Shown here: positions 36,945 through 45,634 of the stretch, piece by piece
Layout of the letters: each line of letters opens with the position of its first letter
Position numbering within the stretch: position 1 is the first letter of the stretch
Origin: Blastococcus sp.
GTDB lineage: Bacteria; Actinomycetota; Actinomycetes; Mycobacteriales; Geodermatophilaceae
DNA length: 45,666 nt
NCBI GenBank assembly: GCA_025465355.1
Contig: JAODNN010000088.1
Span: 1 to 45,666, forward strand
Reading direction: 5' to 3'
Notes under the pieces: generated by a model
Database searches by the model: none
What the model was told of the DNA's origin: nothing
Seen by the model: only the letters and a program-made list of their open reading frames with translations
Position numbers and translations under genes: made by a program

Positions 36945-36959
36945 GTGGTGGAAGCCACG
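36944..36959. promoter_or_regulatory. CRP/GlxR-like site overlapping the acs start of transcription
   Basis: TGTGGTGGAAGCCACG matches TGTG-N8-CACA at 7 of 8 positions. Acetate activation genes are known targets of CRP/GlxR-family regulators in actinobacteria. Confidence 0.4.
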
Positions 36960-37004
36960 CTGCGCTGCCGGTACGAGGGCAGCGCCGAATACGGGAGGCA
37001 GCGC

Positions 37005-38975
37005 ATGACCGAGACGGCCGGCGACACCACTACTGCAGAGGGCCGCCGCTTCCCCCCACCCCCGGAGCTGGCCGCGCATGCGAACGTCGGGCCCGAGGTC
37101 TACGAGGAGGCGGCGCGGGACCGGCTGGGCTTCTGGGCCGAGGCCGCCCGCCGGCTCACCTGGACCCAGGACTGGGACGAGGTGCTCGACTGGAGCAACC
37201 CCCCGTTCGCGAAATGGTTCGTCGGCGGCAAGCTCAACGTCGCCTACAACTGCGTCGACCGGCACGTCGAGGACGGCCACGGCGACCAGGTGGCCTACCA
37301 CTGGGAGGGCGAGCCTGGCGACACCCGCACGATCACCTACGCCCAGCTCAAGGACGAGGTCTGCAAGGCGGCCAACGCGCTGCTCGAGCTCGGGGTGCAG
37401 GCGGGCGACCGGGTCGCGATCTACCTGCCGATGATCCCCGAGGCAGTCATCTCGATGCTCGCGTGCGCGCGCATCGGCGCCGTCCACATGGTCGTGTTCG
37501 GCGGCTTCTCCGCCGACGCCCTGGCCAGCCGGATCACCGACGCCGGCGCCGTCCTGGTCATCACGTCCGACGGCGGCTACCGCCGCGGGGCGCCGAGCGC
37601 CCTCAAGCCGGCCGTGGACGACGCCGTGGACCGCACCGAGGGCGTCCGCAACGTGATCGTGGTCAAGCGCACCGGTGAGGAGGTCGCCTGGAACGAGGGC
37701 CGGGACCTCTGGTGGGACGACGTCGTGGAGCGGCAGTCCACCGAGCACGAGCCGGAGTCGTTCGACGCCGAGCACCCGCTGTACATCATGTACACGTCAG
37801 GGACGACGGCGAAGCCGAAGGGCATCCTGCACACCAGCGGGGGTTACCTGACCCAGGTGGCCTACACGCACTGGGCGACCTTCGACCTCAAGGCCGACGA
37901 CGACGTCTTCTGGACGGCGGCCGATGTCGGCTGGGTGACCGGCCACAGCTACATCGTCTACGGCCCGCTGGCCAACCGCGCCACGTCGGTGATGTACGAG
38001 GGGACGCCGGAGACCCCGCACCGGGGCCGCTGGTGGGAGATCGTCGAGAAGTACGGCGTCACGATCCTCTACACCGCCCCGACGGTGATCCGGACCTTCA
38101 TGAAGTGGGGCGAGGACATCCCGGCCAAGTTCGACCTCTCGAGCCTGCGGGTGCTCGGCTCGGTCGGTGAGCCGATCAACCCCGAGGCCTGGCTCTGGTA
38201 CCACGAGCACATCGGGGGTGGCCGCTGCCCGATCGTGGACACCTGGTGGCAGACCGAGACCGGCGCGCACATGATCACCCCGCTGCCCGGCGTCACGACG
38301 CTCAAGCCGGGCTCCGCCCAGCGCCCGTTCCCCGGCATCTCGGCGAAGGTGGTCGACGACGAGGGCAACGAGCTGGAGAAGGACGCCACCGGCCTGCTGG
38401 TGCTGACCGAGCCGTGGCCGTCCATGCTGCGCACCATCTGGGGTGACGACGACAGGTACGTCGAGACCTACTGGTCGCGGTTCGGCACGAGCGTCTACTT
38501 CGCCGGGGACGGCGCCAAGGTCGACGAGGACGGCGACATCTGGCTGCTCGGCCGGGTGGACGACGTCATGAACGTGTCCGGCCACCGCATCTCCACCACC
38601 GAGGTGGAGTCCTCCCTGGTCGGCCACGCGACGGTGGCCGAGGCGGCGGTCGTGGGCGCCAGCGACCCGACCACCGGCCAGGGCATCGTCGCGTTCGTGA
38701 TCCTGCGCGGGAACGTCACCGAGGAGGAGGCCTCGGGCGACGAGCTGGTCCAGCGGCTGCGGACGCACGTCGCGAAGGACATCGGGCCGATCGCGAAGCC
38801 CCGCCAGATCATGGTCGTCCAGGAACTGCCCAAGACCCGCTCGGGCAAGATCATGCGCCGGCTGCTCCGCGACATCGCCGAGAACCGCGATCTGGGCGAC
38901 GTCACGACGCTGACCGACTCGTCGGTGATGGACATGATCAAGGACAAGCTGCCCGCGGCTCCCTCGGAGGACTGA
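37005..38975 (+). CDS. acs: Acetyl-CoA synthetase (AMP-forming)
   Basis: 656 aa, full family length. It activates acetate to acetyl-CoA through acetyl-AMP. The N-terminal domain begins with [11 protein letters not shown] and [17 protein letters not shown]. The P-loop is [11 protein letters not shown] (near 265), followed by the adenylate core WWQTETG and GEPINPEAW. The C-terminal domain has [11 protein letters not shown] and [11 protein letters not shown], whose Lys is the usual site of acetylation control. GGGAGG lies 7 nt before ATG. It stands alone, ending in a strong hairpin, with the CRP-like site in front. Confidence 0.97.
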   Translation: MTETAGDTTTAEGRRFPPPPELAAHANVGPEVYEEAARDRLGFWAEAARRLTWTQDWDEVLDWSNPPFAKWFVGGKLNVAYNCVDRHVEDGHGDQVAYHWEGEPGDTRTITYAQLKDEVCKAANALLELGVQAGDRVAIYLPMIPEAVISMLACARIGAVHMVVFGGFSADALASRITDAGAVLVITSDGGYRRGAPSALKPAVDDAVDRTEGVRNVIVVKRTGEEVAWNEGRDLWWDDVVERQSTEHEPESFDAEHPLYIMYTSGTTAKPKGILHTSGGYLTQVAYTHWATFDLKADDDVFWTAADVGWVTGHSYIVYGPLANRATSVMYEGTPETPHRGRWWEIVEKYGVTILYTAPTVIRTFMKWGEDIPAKFDLSSLRVLGSVGEPINPEAWLWYHEHIGGGRCPIVDTWWQTETGAHMITPLPGVTTLKPGSAQRPFPGISAKVVDDEGNELEKDATGLLVLTEPWPSMLRTIWGDDDRYVETYWSRFGTSVYFAGDGAKVDEDGDIWLLGRVDDVMNVSGHRISTTEVESSLVGHATVAEAAVVGASDPTTGQGIVAFVILRGNVTEEEASGDELVQRLRTHVAKDIGPIAKPRQIMVVQELPKTRSGKIMRRLLRDIAENRDLGDVTTLTDSSVMDMIKDKLPAAPSED

Positions 38976-38980
38976 GCAAG

Positions 38981-39031
38981 GACCCCCTCCTGCCTTCCCT
39001 CGCACGCTCGGGAAGGACCCGGGAGGGGGCC
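38981..39031 (+). terminator. Hairpin terminator after acs
   Basis: CCCCCTCC pairs with GGAGGGGG in the outer stem, and CCTTCCC with GGGAAGG in the inner one. It starts 6 bp past the acs stop. A second GC-rich hairpin with mismatches lies near 39057-39085. Confidence 0.65.
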
Positions 39032-39145
39032 GTCACACACCTCTCCGGGGCCTTTCCGCCTCCCCCTGCGAGGGGCGGGGGGGCGCCTGGGGTGATCGTG
39101 CGGCACGATTCTCCTGACCTGCAGCTGACGAAGGAGGAGCCCGTC

Positions 39146-39646
39146 GTGGCCCACAGTGTGATGCCGGGCCCGCGCGATCGGCCCACAGCTTCCGTCGAGC
39201 CCTCGATCGGCACGCTCGTGCAGAGCGCGATGGCCGCCGTCTCGACGCTGCTCCGGGCCGAGGTCGAGCTGGCGAAGGCGGAGATCGGCCGGTCGGCGAA
39301 GAAGGCCGGCGTCGGCGCCGGCGCGTTCGGCGCCGCGGGAGTCGTGCTCGCCTTCTCGGGCTTCTTCTTCGGCATCGCCTTCGCCGAGTTCCTCACCTGG
39401 CTGGGGCTCCAGCGGTGGATCTCCTACCTGATCGTCTGGTTCCTCCTCGTGCTCCTCGCGGGCCTCGCCGCGCTCCTCGGACGGCGGTTCCTCAAGCGGA
39501 TCGAGAAGCCCGAGCGGACGCTGGAGACGCTGCGCGACCTGCCCGAGGTGATCCACCGGGAGACGCCGGGTGAACGGCACCGGGACGTGCCGACGGTCAG
39601 CAACGGCGAGGTCCACCGGCGGGCCGGCGACTCGTACCAGGTCTGA
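39146..39646 (+). CDS. Phage holin superfamily III-like membrane protein (Rv3669-like)
   Basis: 166 aa. A cytoplasmic amphipathic stretch (STLLRAEVELAKAEIGRSAKKAG) is followed by two membrane helices (about 68-95 and 107-130), the actinobacterial pattern of the putative holin/Actinobacterial Holin-X-like family. The C-terminal tail is charged with many Arg/Glu. GTG 39146 has AAGGAGGA 7 nt upstream. It is followed 11 nt later by the hydrolase gene, as with Rv3669-Rv3670. Function unknown; holin activity is not implied. Confidence 0.8.
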   Translation: MAHSVMPGPRDRPTASVEPSIGTLVQSAMAAVSTLLRAEVELAKAEIGRSAKKAGVGAGAFGAAGVVLAFSGFFFGIAFAEFLTWLGLQRWISYLIVWFLLVLLAGLAALLGRRFLKRIEKPERTLETLRDLPEVIHRETPGERHRDVPTVSNGEVHRRAGDSYQV

Positions 39647-39657
39647 GCCCGGGGACC

Positions 39658-40593
39658 GTGACCGCCTTGCCTGCGGACGGACCGCCCGACGCCACCAGCG
39701 TCCTGCTTCCCGGGCCGTGGACGCACCGTGACATCTCGGCCAACGGCGTCCGGCTGCACATCGCCGAGGCCGGCACCGGGCCGCTGGTCCTCCTGCTGCA
39801 CGGTTATCCGCAGTTCTGGTGGACGTGGCGCACGCAGCTGACCGCCCTGGCCGCGGCCGGCTTCCGCGCCGTCGCGCCGGACCTGCGCGGATACGGCGCC
39901 AGCGACAAGCCGCCGCGCGGCTACGACCTGCCCACACTCTCCGCCGACATCGCGGCGCTGGTCCGGGCATTGGGCGAGCGGGACTCCGTCGTCGTCGGGC
40001 ACGACTGGGGTGGTCTGCTCGGCTGGACCGTGGCCGCGCTGCACCCGCGCACCGTGCGCCGGCTGGTGGTGCTGTCCATGGCGCACCCGCGGCGCCTGCG
40101 TGCGGCGATGACCGATCCCCGGCAGCGTCGAGCCTCCCGGTACGCGCTGCGCTACCAGCTCCCCCGGCTGCCCGAGCGGATGCTCACCCGCGCCGACGAC
40201 GACCCGATCGCCGACCTGCTGCAGCGGTGGGCCGGCCCGGACTGGACCCGCACCGCCGACTTCGCCGAGGCCGTCGACCGCTACCGCTCGGCGGCGCGCA
40301 TCCCGCAGGCCGCCTATGGCGCGATGGAGTACTACCGCTGGGCGGCGCGCTCGCAGCTGCGGCCGGACGGGCTGCGGTACGCGCGACGGATGGCGGCGCC
40401 GATCACCGCGCCCACCCTCCAGCTGCACGGCGCGCTCGATCCCAGCGTGCTGGTCTCCACCGCCCGCGGGTCCGGGCGGTACGTCGCCGGGGCCTACGAG
40501 TGGCGCGAGCTCCCGGGCATCGGCCACTTCCCCCAGGAGGAGGCACCGGACGCCGTCAGCAAGGCGATCGCCGCCTGGGCAGCCGGCGACTGA
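39658..40593 (+). CDS. ephE: Alpha/beta hydrolase, epoxide hydrolase type (EphE-like)
   Basis: 311 aa. Oxyanion-hole motif LLHGYPQFWWTWR (the HGxP of epoxide hydrolases) is near residue 48, the nucleophile elbow VGHDWGG has Asp in the Sm-x-Nu-x-Sm position, and the catalytic His is in GIGHFPQEE. Asp as nucleophile indicates epoxide hydrolase or haloalkane dehalogenase rather than esterase; the HGYPQFW form favours epoxide hydrolase. The position after the holin-like gene equals Rv3670 (ephE). Start GTG 39658 is 11 nt past the previous stop. Its physiological epoxide is not known. Confidence 0.83.
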   Translation: MTALPADGPPDATSVLLPGPWTHRDISANGVRLHIAEAGTGPLVLLLHGYPQFWWTWRTQLTALAAAGFRAVAPDLRGYGASDKPPRGYDLPTLSADIAALVRALGERDSVVVGHDWGGLLGWTVAALHPRTVRRLVVLSMAHPRRLRAAMTDPRQRRASRYALRYQLPRLPERMLTRADDDPIADLLQRWAGPDWTRTADFAEAVDRYRSAARIPQAAYGAMEYYRWAARSQLRPDGLRYARRMAAPITAPTLQLHGALDPSVLVSTARGSGRYVAGAYEWRELPGIGHFPQEEAPDAVSKAIAAWAAGD

Positions 40594-40609
40594 GCTCTTA
40601 TTCGGCCCC

Positions 40610-41791
40610 TTACTCGCAGGGCCCGGTGCCCACCTCGGCGTTCGCCGTGCTGCCGATCCGTGCGGCCTTCGCCACCTGCTGGGCGGTCAGCGCGTAGCCG
40701 GTGCTGGGGTCGTCGATGGCCGAGGCGAAGACCACGCCGAGCACGCGCCCGTCGGTGGCGAACAGCGGGCCGCCCGAGTTGCCGGCGCGCACGGTTCCGT
40801 AGAGCGCGTAGACGTCGCGGACCACGGTCCGCTGGTCACGGAAGTCGGGACCGCTGATCTCACCGCGGTCACGCACCCGGGCCGGGCCGACGTAGAGGGG
40901 GCCGCCACCGGGATAGCCCATGATGATCGAGTCGGCGCCTGACCGCGCCCGCTGCGCGGCGAACTTCAGGGGCACCGTGGGCAGGCCCGGGACGTCGAGT
41001 ACCGCGATGTCGGTCTCCTCGTCGATGTAGACCGGCGTCGCGTGGTAGTCCTGCCCCTCGGCGAGCACCACCGGGTGGTTCACCCCGGCGAGCACGTGGG
41101 CGTTCGTCATCACCCGTTCCGGGGCGTAGACGAAGCCCGAGCCGTCGATCTGCCGCGCGCAGGACGACGCGATCCCGGTGACCTTGACGACCGAGCCCTT
41201 GACCGACGTCACGACACGGCTGGACAGCAGGTTCTTGTCGGGTGGCGCGACGTTCTTCACCTGCGTCGGCGTGAGCGGGTCCAGGACGTCGGGGAGCCCG
41301 CGCCGGTCGATGGCCTTGCGAAGCGAGTCGTAGACGGAACGAACGCCGTCGGGCACCGTGCGGTCGACGGCCTGCACGAGCGCGGACTGGCGTACCTGGC
41401 TGGCCACCGTCGGGAACGGCGAGCTGGCCAGCGGCGAGGCCACCATCCAGGCGACCAGCAGCACAGCCGCCGCCGACAACACGGCGCCGGCGACGGAGTC
41501 CAGCACCTTGGCCGGCTCCCAGGTGACCTTCCTGCGCAGCGCGCGACCGGCGGCGGTCGCCAGGATCTGGCCCAGGAGAGCCCCCGCGAGGACGACGACC
41601 AACGCGGCGAAGACCCGCGTCACCGCCGAGCCGTTGATCCGGTCGGCCACCGGGCCGGACAGCTGCGCGCCGATCACGGCGCCGCCGAGGAAACCGAAGA
41701 TCGAGGTGGCCGAGACCAGCAGCCCCTGCCGGAATCCGGAGAGGGCGAACAGCAGGGCGAGCGCGATCAGCACCAGGTCGACGAAGGACAT
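40610..41791 (-). CDS. marP: MarP-type periplasmic serine protease with CvpA-like membrane domain
   Basis: 393 aa. Four membrane helices in the N-terminal third (about 4-22, 28-45, 60-80, 98-118) form the CvpA-like part. A trypsin/HtrA-like domain outside the membrane carries the triad His232 (TNAHVLAG), Asp261 (DIAVLDV) and Ser339 (GNSGGP). The two cysteines (near 211 and 392) match the disulfide known in mycobacterial MarP, Rv3671c, which protects against acid and oxidative stress. The gene follows the cupredoxin lipoprotein by 3 nt and is the last of the marP-nth operon read leftward. M. tuberculosis residues of the same roles are spaced almost identically. Confidence 0.93.
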   Translation of the reverse strand: MSFVDLVLIALALLFALSGFRQGLLVSATSIFGFLGGAVIGAQLSGPVADRINGSAVTRVFAALVVVLAGALLGQILATAAGRALRRKVTWEPAKVLDSVAGAVLSAAAVLLVAWMVASPLASSPFPTVASQVRQSALVQAVDRTVPDGVRSVYDSLRKAIDRRGLPDVLDPLTPTQVKNVAPPDKNLLSSRVVTSVKGSVVKVTGIASSCARQIDGSGFVYAPERVMTNAHVLAGVNHPVVLAEGQDYHATPVYIDEETDIAVLDVPGLPTVPLKFAAQRARSGADSIIMGYPGGGPLYVGPARVRDRGEISGPDFRDQRTVVRDVYALYGTVRAGNSGGPLFATDGRVLGVVFASAIDDPSTGYALTAQQVAKAARIGSTANAEVGTGPCE

Positions 41792-41794
41792 CGC

Positions 41795-42259
41795 TTACCC
41801 GCTCACCGTCATGACGCCCGTCTGCCCGAGCTGGACGTGAAAGCTGCACTCGAAGGGATACTCACCCGGCTTCCGGACCGTGACGTCGATCGTCTTCCGA
41901 TCTCCCGGCGCCAGGAGGTCGATGCCCTCCGGGATCTCCTCGGGCCCCTTGCGGGGGGTGAACCGGAAGTTGTGGGTGAGCTGGGTGGCGGCGTTGACCA
42001 CGGTCAGCCGCACCCGCCCGGGCTTCACCGTGAAGTGGTCAGGGGTGAAGACGTAGTCGTCCTGGGTCTGGATCGTGACCTCCTGCACGCCGTCGGGCGC
42101 CGTCGTCACCGTGCCCACCCCGGCGAGGGTGGACGGCGTCGCCGCCGGCGCCGCGGGTGACCCGCCACAGCCGACCAGCGCACCCGCCACCAGCAGCGTC
42201 CCGATCAGCAGCCGGCCGGTACGCCGCCGGACAGCACCGCCCGCATGCCACCCGTTCAT
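41795..42259 (-). CDS. Cupredoxin-type copper lipoprotein
   Basis: 154 aa. The lipobox is LVGC at about residue 31 after a basic-hydrophobic leader, so it is probably anchored outside the membrane. The mature part is a cupredoxin barrel with the type-1 copper ligands visible: His in LTHNF, Cys and His in FECSFH, and Met in QTGVM at the end. It would carry electrons or bind copper. ATG 42259 overlaps the Nudix stop in an ATGA. It sits between genes that are adjacent in M. tuberculosis (Rv3671c and Rv3672c), so it is an insertion in the conserved operon. It is the only gene I noted here that ends in TAA. Confidence 0.85.
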   Translation of the reverse strand: MNGWHAGGAVRRRTGRLLIGTLLVAGALVGCGGSPAAPAATPSTLAGVGTVTTAPDGVQEVTIQTQDDYVFTPDHFTVKPGRVRLTVVNAATQLTHNFRFTPRKGPEEIPEGIDLLAPGDRKTIDVTVRKPGEYPFECSFHVQLGQTGVMTVSG

Positions 42260-43023
42260 CGGGGGGGAACCGTACGCGTCGGAGACCCGTCAGGCGCGGG
42301 GTCGGCCACCGTCGGCGCGGCGGCGTCCTCCTGATCGTCGCCGTCGACGCTGCCCGGGAGCCGGGCGAAGTGGACGCCGGGCATCGGCAGCGGGCGCACG
42401 TCCCGCTGGTCCCAGGGCTGCGCCAGGCCCGCCGCCTCCAGGATCGCGTCGAGCAGCGCGGCGGTGAACCCCCACACGACCATCCCGGCGACACCGAAGG
42501 CCGGGCCGACGAAGCCGGACGGGTGCCGGATGCGGAACCGGTTGCCAGGATCGACGAGGTCGGCCAGCGGGACGCGCGCCACCCGCGCGACTTCGTGCGG
42601 ATCGCCCACGGTGACCTCGCGCGGGTCCTCCCACCACGCCACGACCGGCACGACGAGGTTGTCCGACGGCCCCAGGAACAGCTCCGGGAGCGTGGCCAGG
42701 ACGCGGACGCCCTCGGGGTCGATCCCGGCCTCCTCCTCGGCCTCGCGCAGCGCCGTCCCGACGGGATAGTCGTCCCCGGGGTCGACGCCGCCGCCGGGGA
42801 AGGCCGGCTGGCCGGCGTGGCTGCGCAGGTGCTGGGACTTCTCGATCAGCAGCACGTCCGGACCGGCCGGGCCGTCGCCGAAGAGGATCAGGACGGCGGA
42901 GCGGCGCGCGGTCGACGTCGGCCGTGGCATCCGATGCCGCAGCGGCAGGTCGGCCGCGGCGTCGATCAACCGCTCGAGGTAGTCGGGGAGACCGGCCGTG
43001 CCCTCCTCCGGCGCCGCGCTCAC
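42256..43023 (-). CDS. CoA-type Nudix hydrolase (Rv3672c-like)
   Basis: 255 aa. Nudix box GGVDPGDDYPVGTALREAEEEAG near residue 75 has Asp where most Nudix boxes have Glu, as usual in this subfamily. The preceding KSQHLRSHAGQPAFPGG is the CoA-pyrophosphatase signature (LLxxRSxxLRxHxGQxxFPGG). It would cleave CoA or its oxidised forms to acyl-4'-phosphopantetheine and ADP. The C-terminus is a low-complexity acidic tail. The GTG start overlaps the stop of the thioredoxin-like gene by 4 nt, and its own stop overlaps the cupredoxin start. Confidence 0.85.
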   Translation of the reverse strand: MSAAPEEGTAGLPDYLERLIDAAADLPLRHRMPRPTSTARRSAVLILFGDGPAGPDVLLIEKSQHLRSHAGQPAFPGGGVDPGDDYPVGTALREAEEEAGIDPEGVRVLATLPELFLGPSDNLVVPVVAWWEDPREVTVGDPHEVARVARVPLADLVDPGNRFRIRHPSGFVGPAFGVAGMVVWGFTAALLDAILEAAGLAQPWDQRDVRPLPMPGVHFARLPGSVDGDDQEDAAAPTVADPAPDGSPTRTVPPR

Positions 43024-43619
43024 AGCCGCACCCCGAGGTGCTCGGCCACCAGCGTCCGCAGCTGCGCCAGGGAGGACACCGGCCCGACCTGCGTGTAGGT
43101 CACGGCCCCACCGGCGTCGAGGAAGTACGTGTAGGGCAGCACATTGATCCCGACCCCCGCCATGAGCCGACCCTCCCCGTCCACGGCGCTCGGAAACGTG
43201 ACGCCGGCATCGGCCGCGAACGAGTTCGCCTGCGGCAGGCCGTCCTTGCTGATGACCCCGATCACGTGCACGCGGTCACCGGCGGCGTCGGCCAGCTTCT
43301 GCAGCACCGGCAGCTCGTCCCGGCAGGGCGCGCACCAGCTGCCCCAGAGGTTGACCAGTGTGGGCACGCCGGGGGCGCGGGTGAGGTCCAGCGAGCCACC
43401 GCCGGCGCAGACGAAGGTGAGCCGCGGGAGGGTCGTGCTGCCGCGGGCCGGGCGGGCCGGCTGCTTTGGGCAGGGCTCGAGCGGCCCGGCCGATGCCGGG
43501 GCGGCCCCCGTTGACGTGGTCGCGGCCGACGTCCGGCTGTCCGTGGCGGTGCATCCGGCGAGCAGCGCCGCCAGTACGGCCACCACGACGGCGAGCGGCC
43601 CGATCCGAGCGGGCCTCAC
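43020..43619 (-). CDS. TlpA/thioredoxin-like lipoprotein (Rv3673c-like)
   Basis: 199 aa. The N-terminal hydrophobic segment ends in lipobox LLAGC near 24, so it is probably an exported lipoprotein. The thioredoxin fold begins at [20 protein letters not shown] with active-site CAPC. Two further cysteines (LEPCPKQ near 55 and FVCAGG near 76) precede it and could pair. ResA/TlpA-like proteins reduce disulfides outside the membrane. GTG 43619 overlaps the nth stop by 4 nt. The neighbouring protease MarP is a plausible client since it carries a disulfide; that is inference. Confidence 0.9.
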   Translation of the reverse strand: MRPARIGPLAVVVAVLAALLAGCTATDSRTSAATTSTGAAPASAGPLEPCPKQPARPARGSTTLPRLTFVCAGGGSLDLTRAPGVPTLVNLWGSWCAPCRDELPVLQKLADAAGDRVHVIGVISKDGLPQANSFAADAGVTFPSAVDGEGRLMAGVGINVLPYTYFLDAGGAVTYTQVGPVSSLAQLRTLVAEHLGVRL

Positions 43620-44467
43620 TCCGTGTCCGAGGCGGCGGGTGACTTGACCAGCTTCATGGCCACTTCGGGGTCGGTCGGTCCGAGGCCGAACGACGGGCAC
43701 CACCGGGCCAGCCCGCAGGCTCCGCAGGCCGCCTTCTTGGCGTGGCAGACCCGCCGGCCATGAAAGATCACGCGGTGGCTGAAGTCGGTCCACTCGTTCT
43801 TCGGGATCAGGCGGCCGATCTCGGCCTCGACCTTGACCGGGTCCTCCTCCGCCGTCCAGCCGAAGCGGCGCACCAGCCGGCCGAAGTGGGTGTCCACGGT
43901 CAGCCCCGGGACGCCGAAGGCGTTACCGAGCACCACGTTGGCGGTCTTTCGGCCGACGCCGGGCAACGTGACCAGGTCCTCCATGCGGCCCGGCACCTCC
44001 CCGTCGAAGCGCTCGACCAGTGCCTGGCTGAGCCCCAGGACGGAGTTGGCCTTCGCCCGGAAGAACCCGGTCGGCTTGAGGATCGCCTCCAGCTCCCCGC
44101 GGTCGGCCCCCGCGAGGGCGACGGCGTCGGGGTACTTCGCGAACAGCGTCGGCGTCACCTTGTTGACCATCTTGTCGGTCGTCTGCGCCGAGAGGACCGT
44201 GGCCACGAGGAGCTCGAAGGCGTTGGTGAAGTCCAGCTCGCAGTGCGCGTCGGGATGGATGGTCGCGAGCTCGCGGCCCATCCGGCGGGCGCGGCGGGTG
44301 CGCGCGAGCGCCGTCTCCGCGGGGTCGAACGGGGGCACCCCCGGCTTGGCGGGTCGCGGTGCGCTCCGCCGCGCGGGGCGGGCGTACCGAGGGGAGGCAT
44401 CCGGCGCGGGCGACGACTCGGGCGCGGACTCGGGGACGGGCACAGGGATCGACGCGGGCCGGGACAC
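43616..44467 (-). CDS. nth: Endonuclease III
   Basis: 283 aa bifunctional DNA glycosylase/AP lyase that removes oxidised pyrimidines. Helix-hairpin-helix [12 protein letters not shown] supplies the catalytic Lys, and VDTHFGR the Asp. The [4Fe-4S] cluster ligands are C241-x6-C248-x2-C251-x5-C257. The first 45 residues are Pro/Ser/Glu/Arg-rich and absent from typical Nth proteins of about 245 aa. The start at GTG 44467 is supported by TACTCT 7 nt upstream, so the mRNA would be leaderless. Its stop overlaps the thioredoxin-like gene. First gene of the operon nth-trx-nudix-cupredoxin-marP. Confidence 0.95.
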   Translation of the reverse strand: MSRPASIPVPVPESAPESSPAPDASPRYARPARRSAPRPAKPGVPPFDPAETALARTRRARRMGRELATIHPDAHCELDFTNAFELLVATVLSAQTTDKMVNKVTPTLFAKYPDAVALAGADRGELEAILKPTGFFRAKANSVLGLSQALVERFDGEVPGRMEDLVTLPGVGRKTANVVLGNAFGVPGLTVDTHFGRLVRRFGWTAEEDPVKVEAEIGRLIPKNEWTDFSHRVIFHGRRVCHAKKAACGACGLARWCPSFGLGPTDPEVAMKLVKSPAASDTE

Positions 44468-44474
44468 GTGTTCG

Positions 44475-44480
44475 AGAGTA
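44475..44480 (-). promoter_or_regulatory. Putative -10 box, leaderless nth operon
   Basis: On the minus strand TACTCT, 7 nt before GTG 44467. It would drive the five-gene operon ending with marP. Confidence 0.45.
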
Positions 44481-44558
44481 GGCGGCGATCCTGACCGATT
44501 CCGTCCATATGTCATGCTCGACGCCGGACGGCCCCGCACCCGAGCAGAGGAGGTTCGA

Positions 44559-44795
44559 GTGGTCGCCCTCAGCGTCATCCTCTTCCCGCCTCTCCTGATC
44601 GCGTTCCTGCTGATCATGGAGCGCGTCGAAGAGCCCCTCCGTCGACCGGCTTCCCCGCGGGAAGTCGCGGCGTTCCTCGACACCGCCACCCCCGGTGAGG
44701 TGGACACCCTCGCCCACTCCGGGATCCGCCGGGCCCTGTTCCGCTGGCGCCGCCGCCGTGGCCGCCGCAGGACGGCCAACCCCCCGGTCGTCTGA
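44559..44795 (+). CDS. Small membrane protein (Rv3675-like)
   Basis: 78 aa. One hydrophobic helix at residues 2-18 ([17 protein letters not shown]) is followed by a short acidic part and a very basic end ([15 protein letters not shown]). GTG 44559 has AGAGGAGG 6 nt before it. It is divergent from nth and upstream of crp on the same strand, as Rv3675 sits beside Rv3676. Function unknown. Confidence 0.75.
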   Translation: MVALSVILFPPLLIAFLLIMERVEEPLRRPASPREVAAFLDTATPGEVDTLAHSGIRRALFRWRRRRGRRRTANPPVV

Positions 44796-44874
44796 GCCGC
44801 TGCGCCCATCCGCCTTCGCCCTGGTGTGGCCCAGCGCACTCGCTCGGAGTGGGGACCCGGCTGCGGACCGAACG

Positions 44875-44890
44875 CGTGACGTCAGGCACA
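44875..44890. promoter_or_regulatory. CRP-like site in the crp promoter
   Basis: CGTGACGTCAGGCACA matches TGTGA-N6-TCACA at 8 of 10 positions. It lies across the -35 region of the crp promoter, which would suggest self-repression. Confidence 0.45.
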
Positions 44891-44896
44891 GCCCCC

Positions 44897-44902
44897 TAGA
44901 CT
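44897..44902 (+). promoter_or_regulatory. Putative -10 box of crp
   Basis: TAGACT, putting the transcript start near 44909 and leaving a leader of about 51 nt before GTG 44960. Confidence 0.5.
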
Positions 44903-44911
44903 GCCTCGGGA

Positions 44912-44933
44912 CACGGACGCTCGTGCGTCCGTG
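44912..44933 (+). promoter_or_regulatory. Stem-loop at the 5' end of the crp leader
   Basis: CACGGACGC and GCGTCCGTG form a perfect 9-bp stem with a 4-nt loop TCGT. It would begin within 3 nt of the predicted transcript start. The Shine-Dalgarno GGAAGGA lies outside the stem, further downstream at 44947-44953. Confidence 0.55.
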
Positions 44934-44959
44934 GAGAACGGTTTGCGGAAGGACGTGCA

Positions 44960-45634
44960 GTGGACGAGGTGCTGGCCCAGTCCGGGCTCTTCCAGGGGCT
45001 CTCGGAAGAAGCAGTGGATCCGGTCGCCAGCCGGCTGGAGATGATCACGCTGCCTCGTGGCCGCGTCGTCTTCAACGAGGGCGAACCGGGCGACAGCCTC
45101 TACATCGTCATGGGGGGCAAGATCAAGCTGTCCCGGCGGGCGCCGGACGGCCGCGAGAACGTGCTCGCCGTCATGGGTCCCTCGGACCAGTTCGGTGAGC
45201 TCTCGGTCTTCGACCCGGGCCCGCGTACCGCGACGGCGACGGCCGTGACCGACGTCCGGCTCGCCCGGATGCCGCAGTCGCTGGTCCGCCCGTGGATCGA
45301 GGCCCACCCGGAGATCGGCGAGCAGCTGCTGCGGGTCCTCGCCCGCCGGCTGCGGCGCACGAACGACTCCGTCGCGGACCTGATCTTCACCGACGTCCCC
45401 GGCCGCGTGGCCAAGGCGCTGCTGCAGATGGCCGACCGCTTCGGCAGCCGCGAGAACGAGGGCCTCCGGGTCAAGCACGACCTCACCCAGGAGGAGCTGG
45501 CCCAGCTGGTCGGCGCCTCCCGCGAGACGGTCAACAAGGCGCTGGCCGACTTCGTGCACCGCGGGTGGATCCAGCTGCAGGGCAAGTCCGTCGTCGTCCT
45601 CGACGAGGACCGGCTCCGCCGCCGCGCTCGGTAA
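44960..45634 (+). CDS. crp: cAMP-responsive transcription regulator Crp/GlxR
   Basis: 224 aa. Residues about 1-115 form the cyclic-nucleotide barrel ([24 protein letters not shown], then the phosphate-binding cassette [18 protein letters not shown], with Glu in GEL and Arg in PRTA). The dimer helix follows ([13 protein letters not shown]). Residues about 170-210 are the [27 protein letters not shown], then a wing. It matches Rv3676/GlxR in length and form. GTG 44960 has GGAAGGA 6 nt upstream. It would regulate carbon and stress genes, possibly including acs and hppA here. Confidence 0.95.
   Translation: MDEVLAQSGLFQGLSEEAVDPVASRLEMITLPRGRVVFNEGEPGDSLYIVMGGKIKLSRRAPDGRENVLAVMGPSDQFGELSVFDPGPRTATATAVTDVRLARMPQSLVRPWIEAHPEIGEQLLRVLARRLRRTNDSVADLIFTDVPGRVAKALLQMADRFGSRENEGLRVKHDLTQEELAQLVGASRETVNKALADFVHRGWIQLQGKSVVVLDEDRLRRRAR

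Noticed and set aside
44545-44561. GGTTCGAGT resembling the T-arm of a tRNA
   Set aside because: No acceptor or anticodon arms fit around it; it is the ribosome site and start of the small membrane protein gene.
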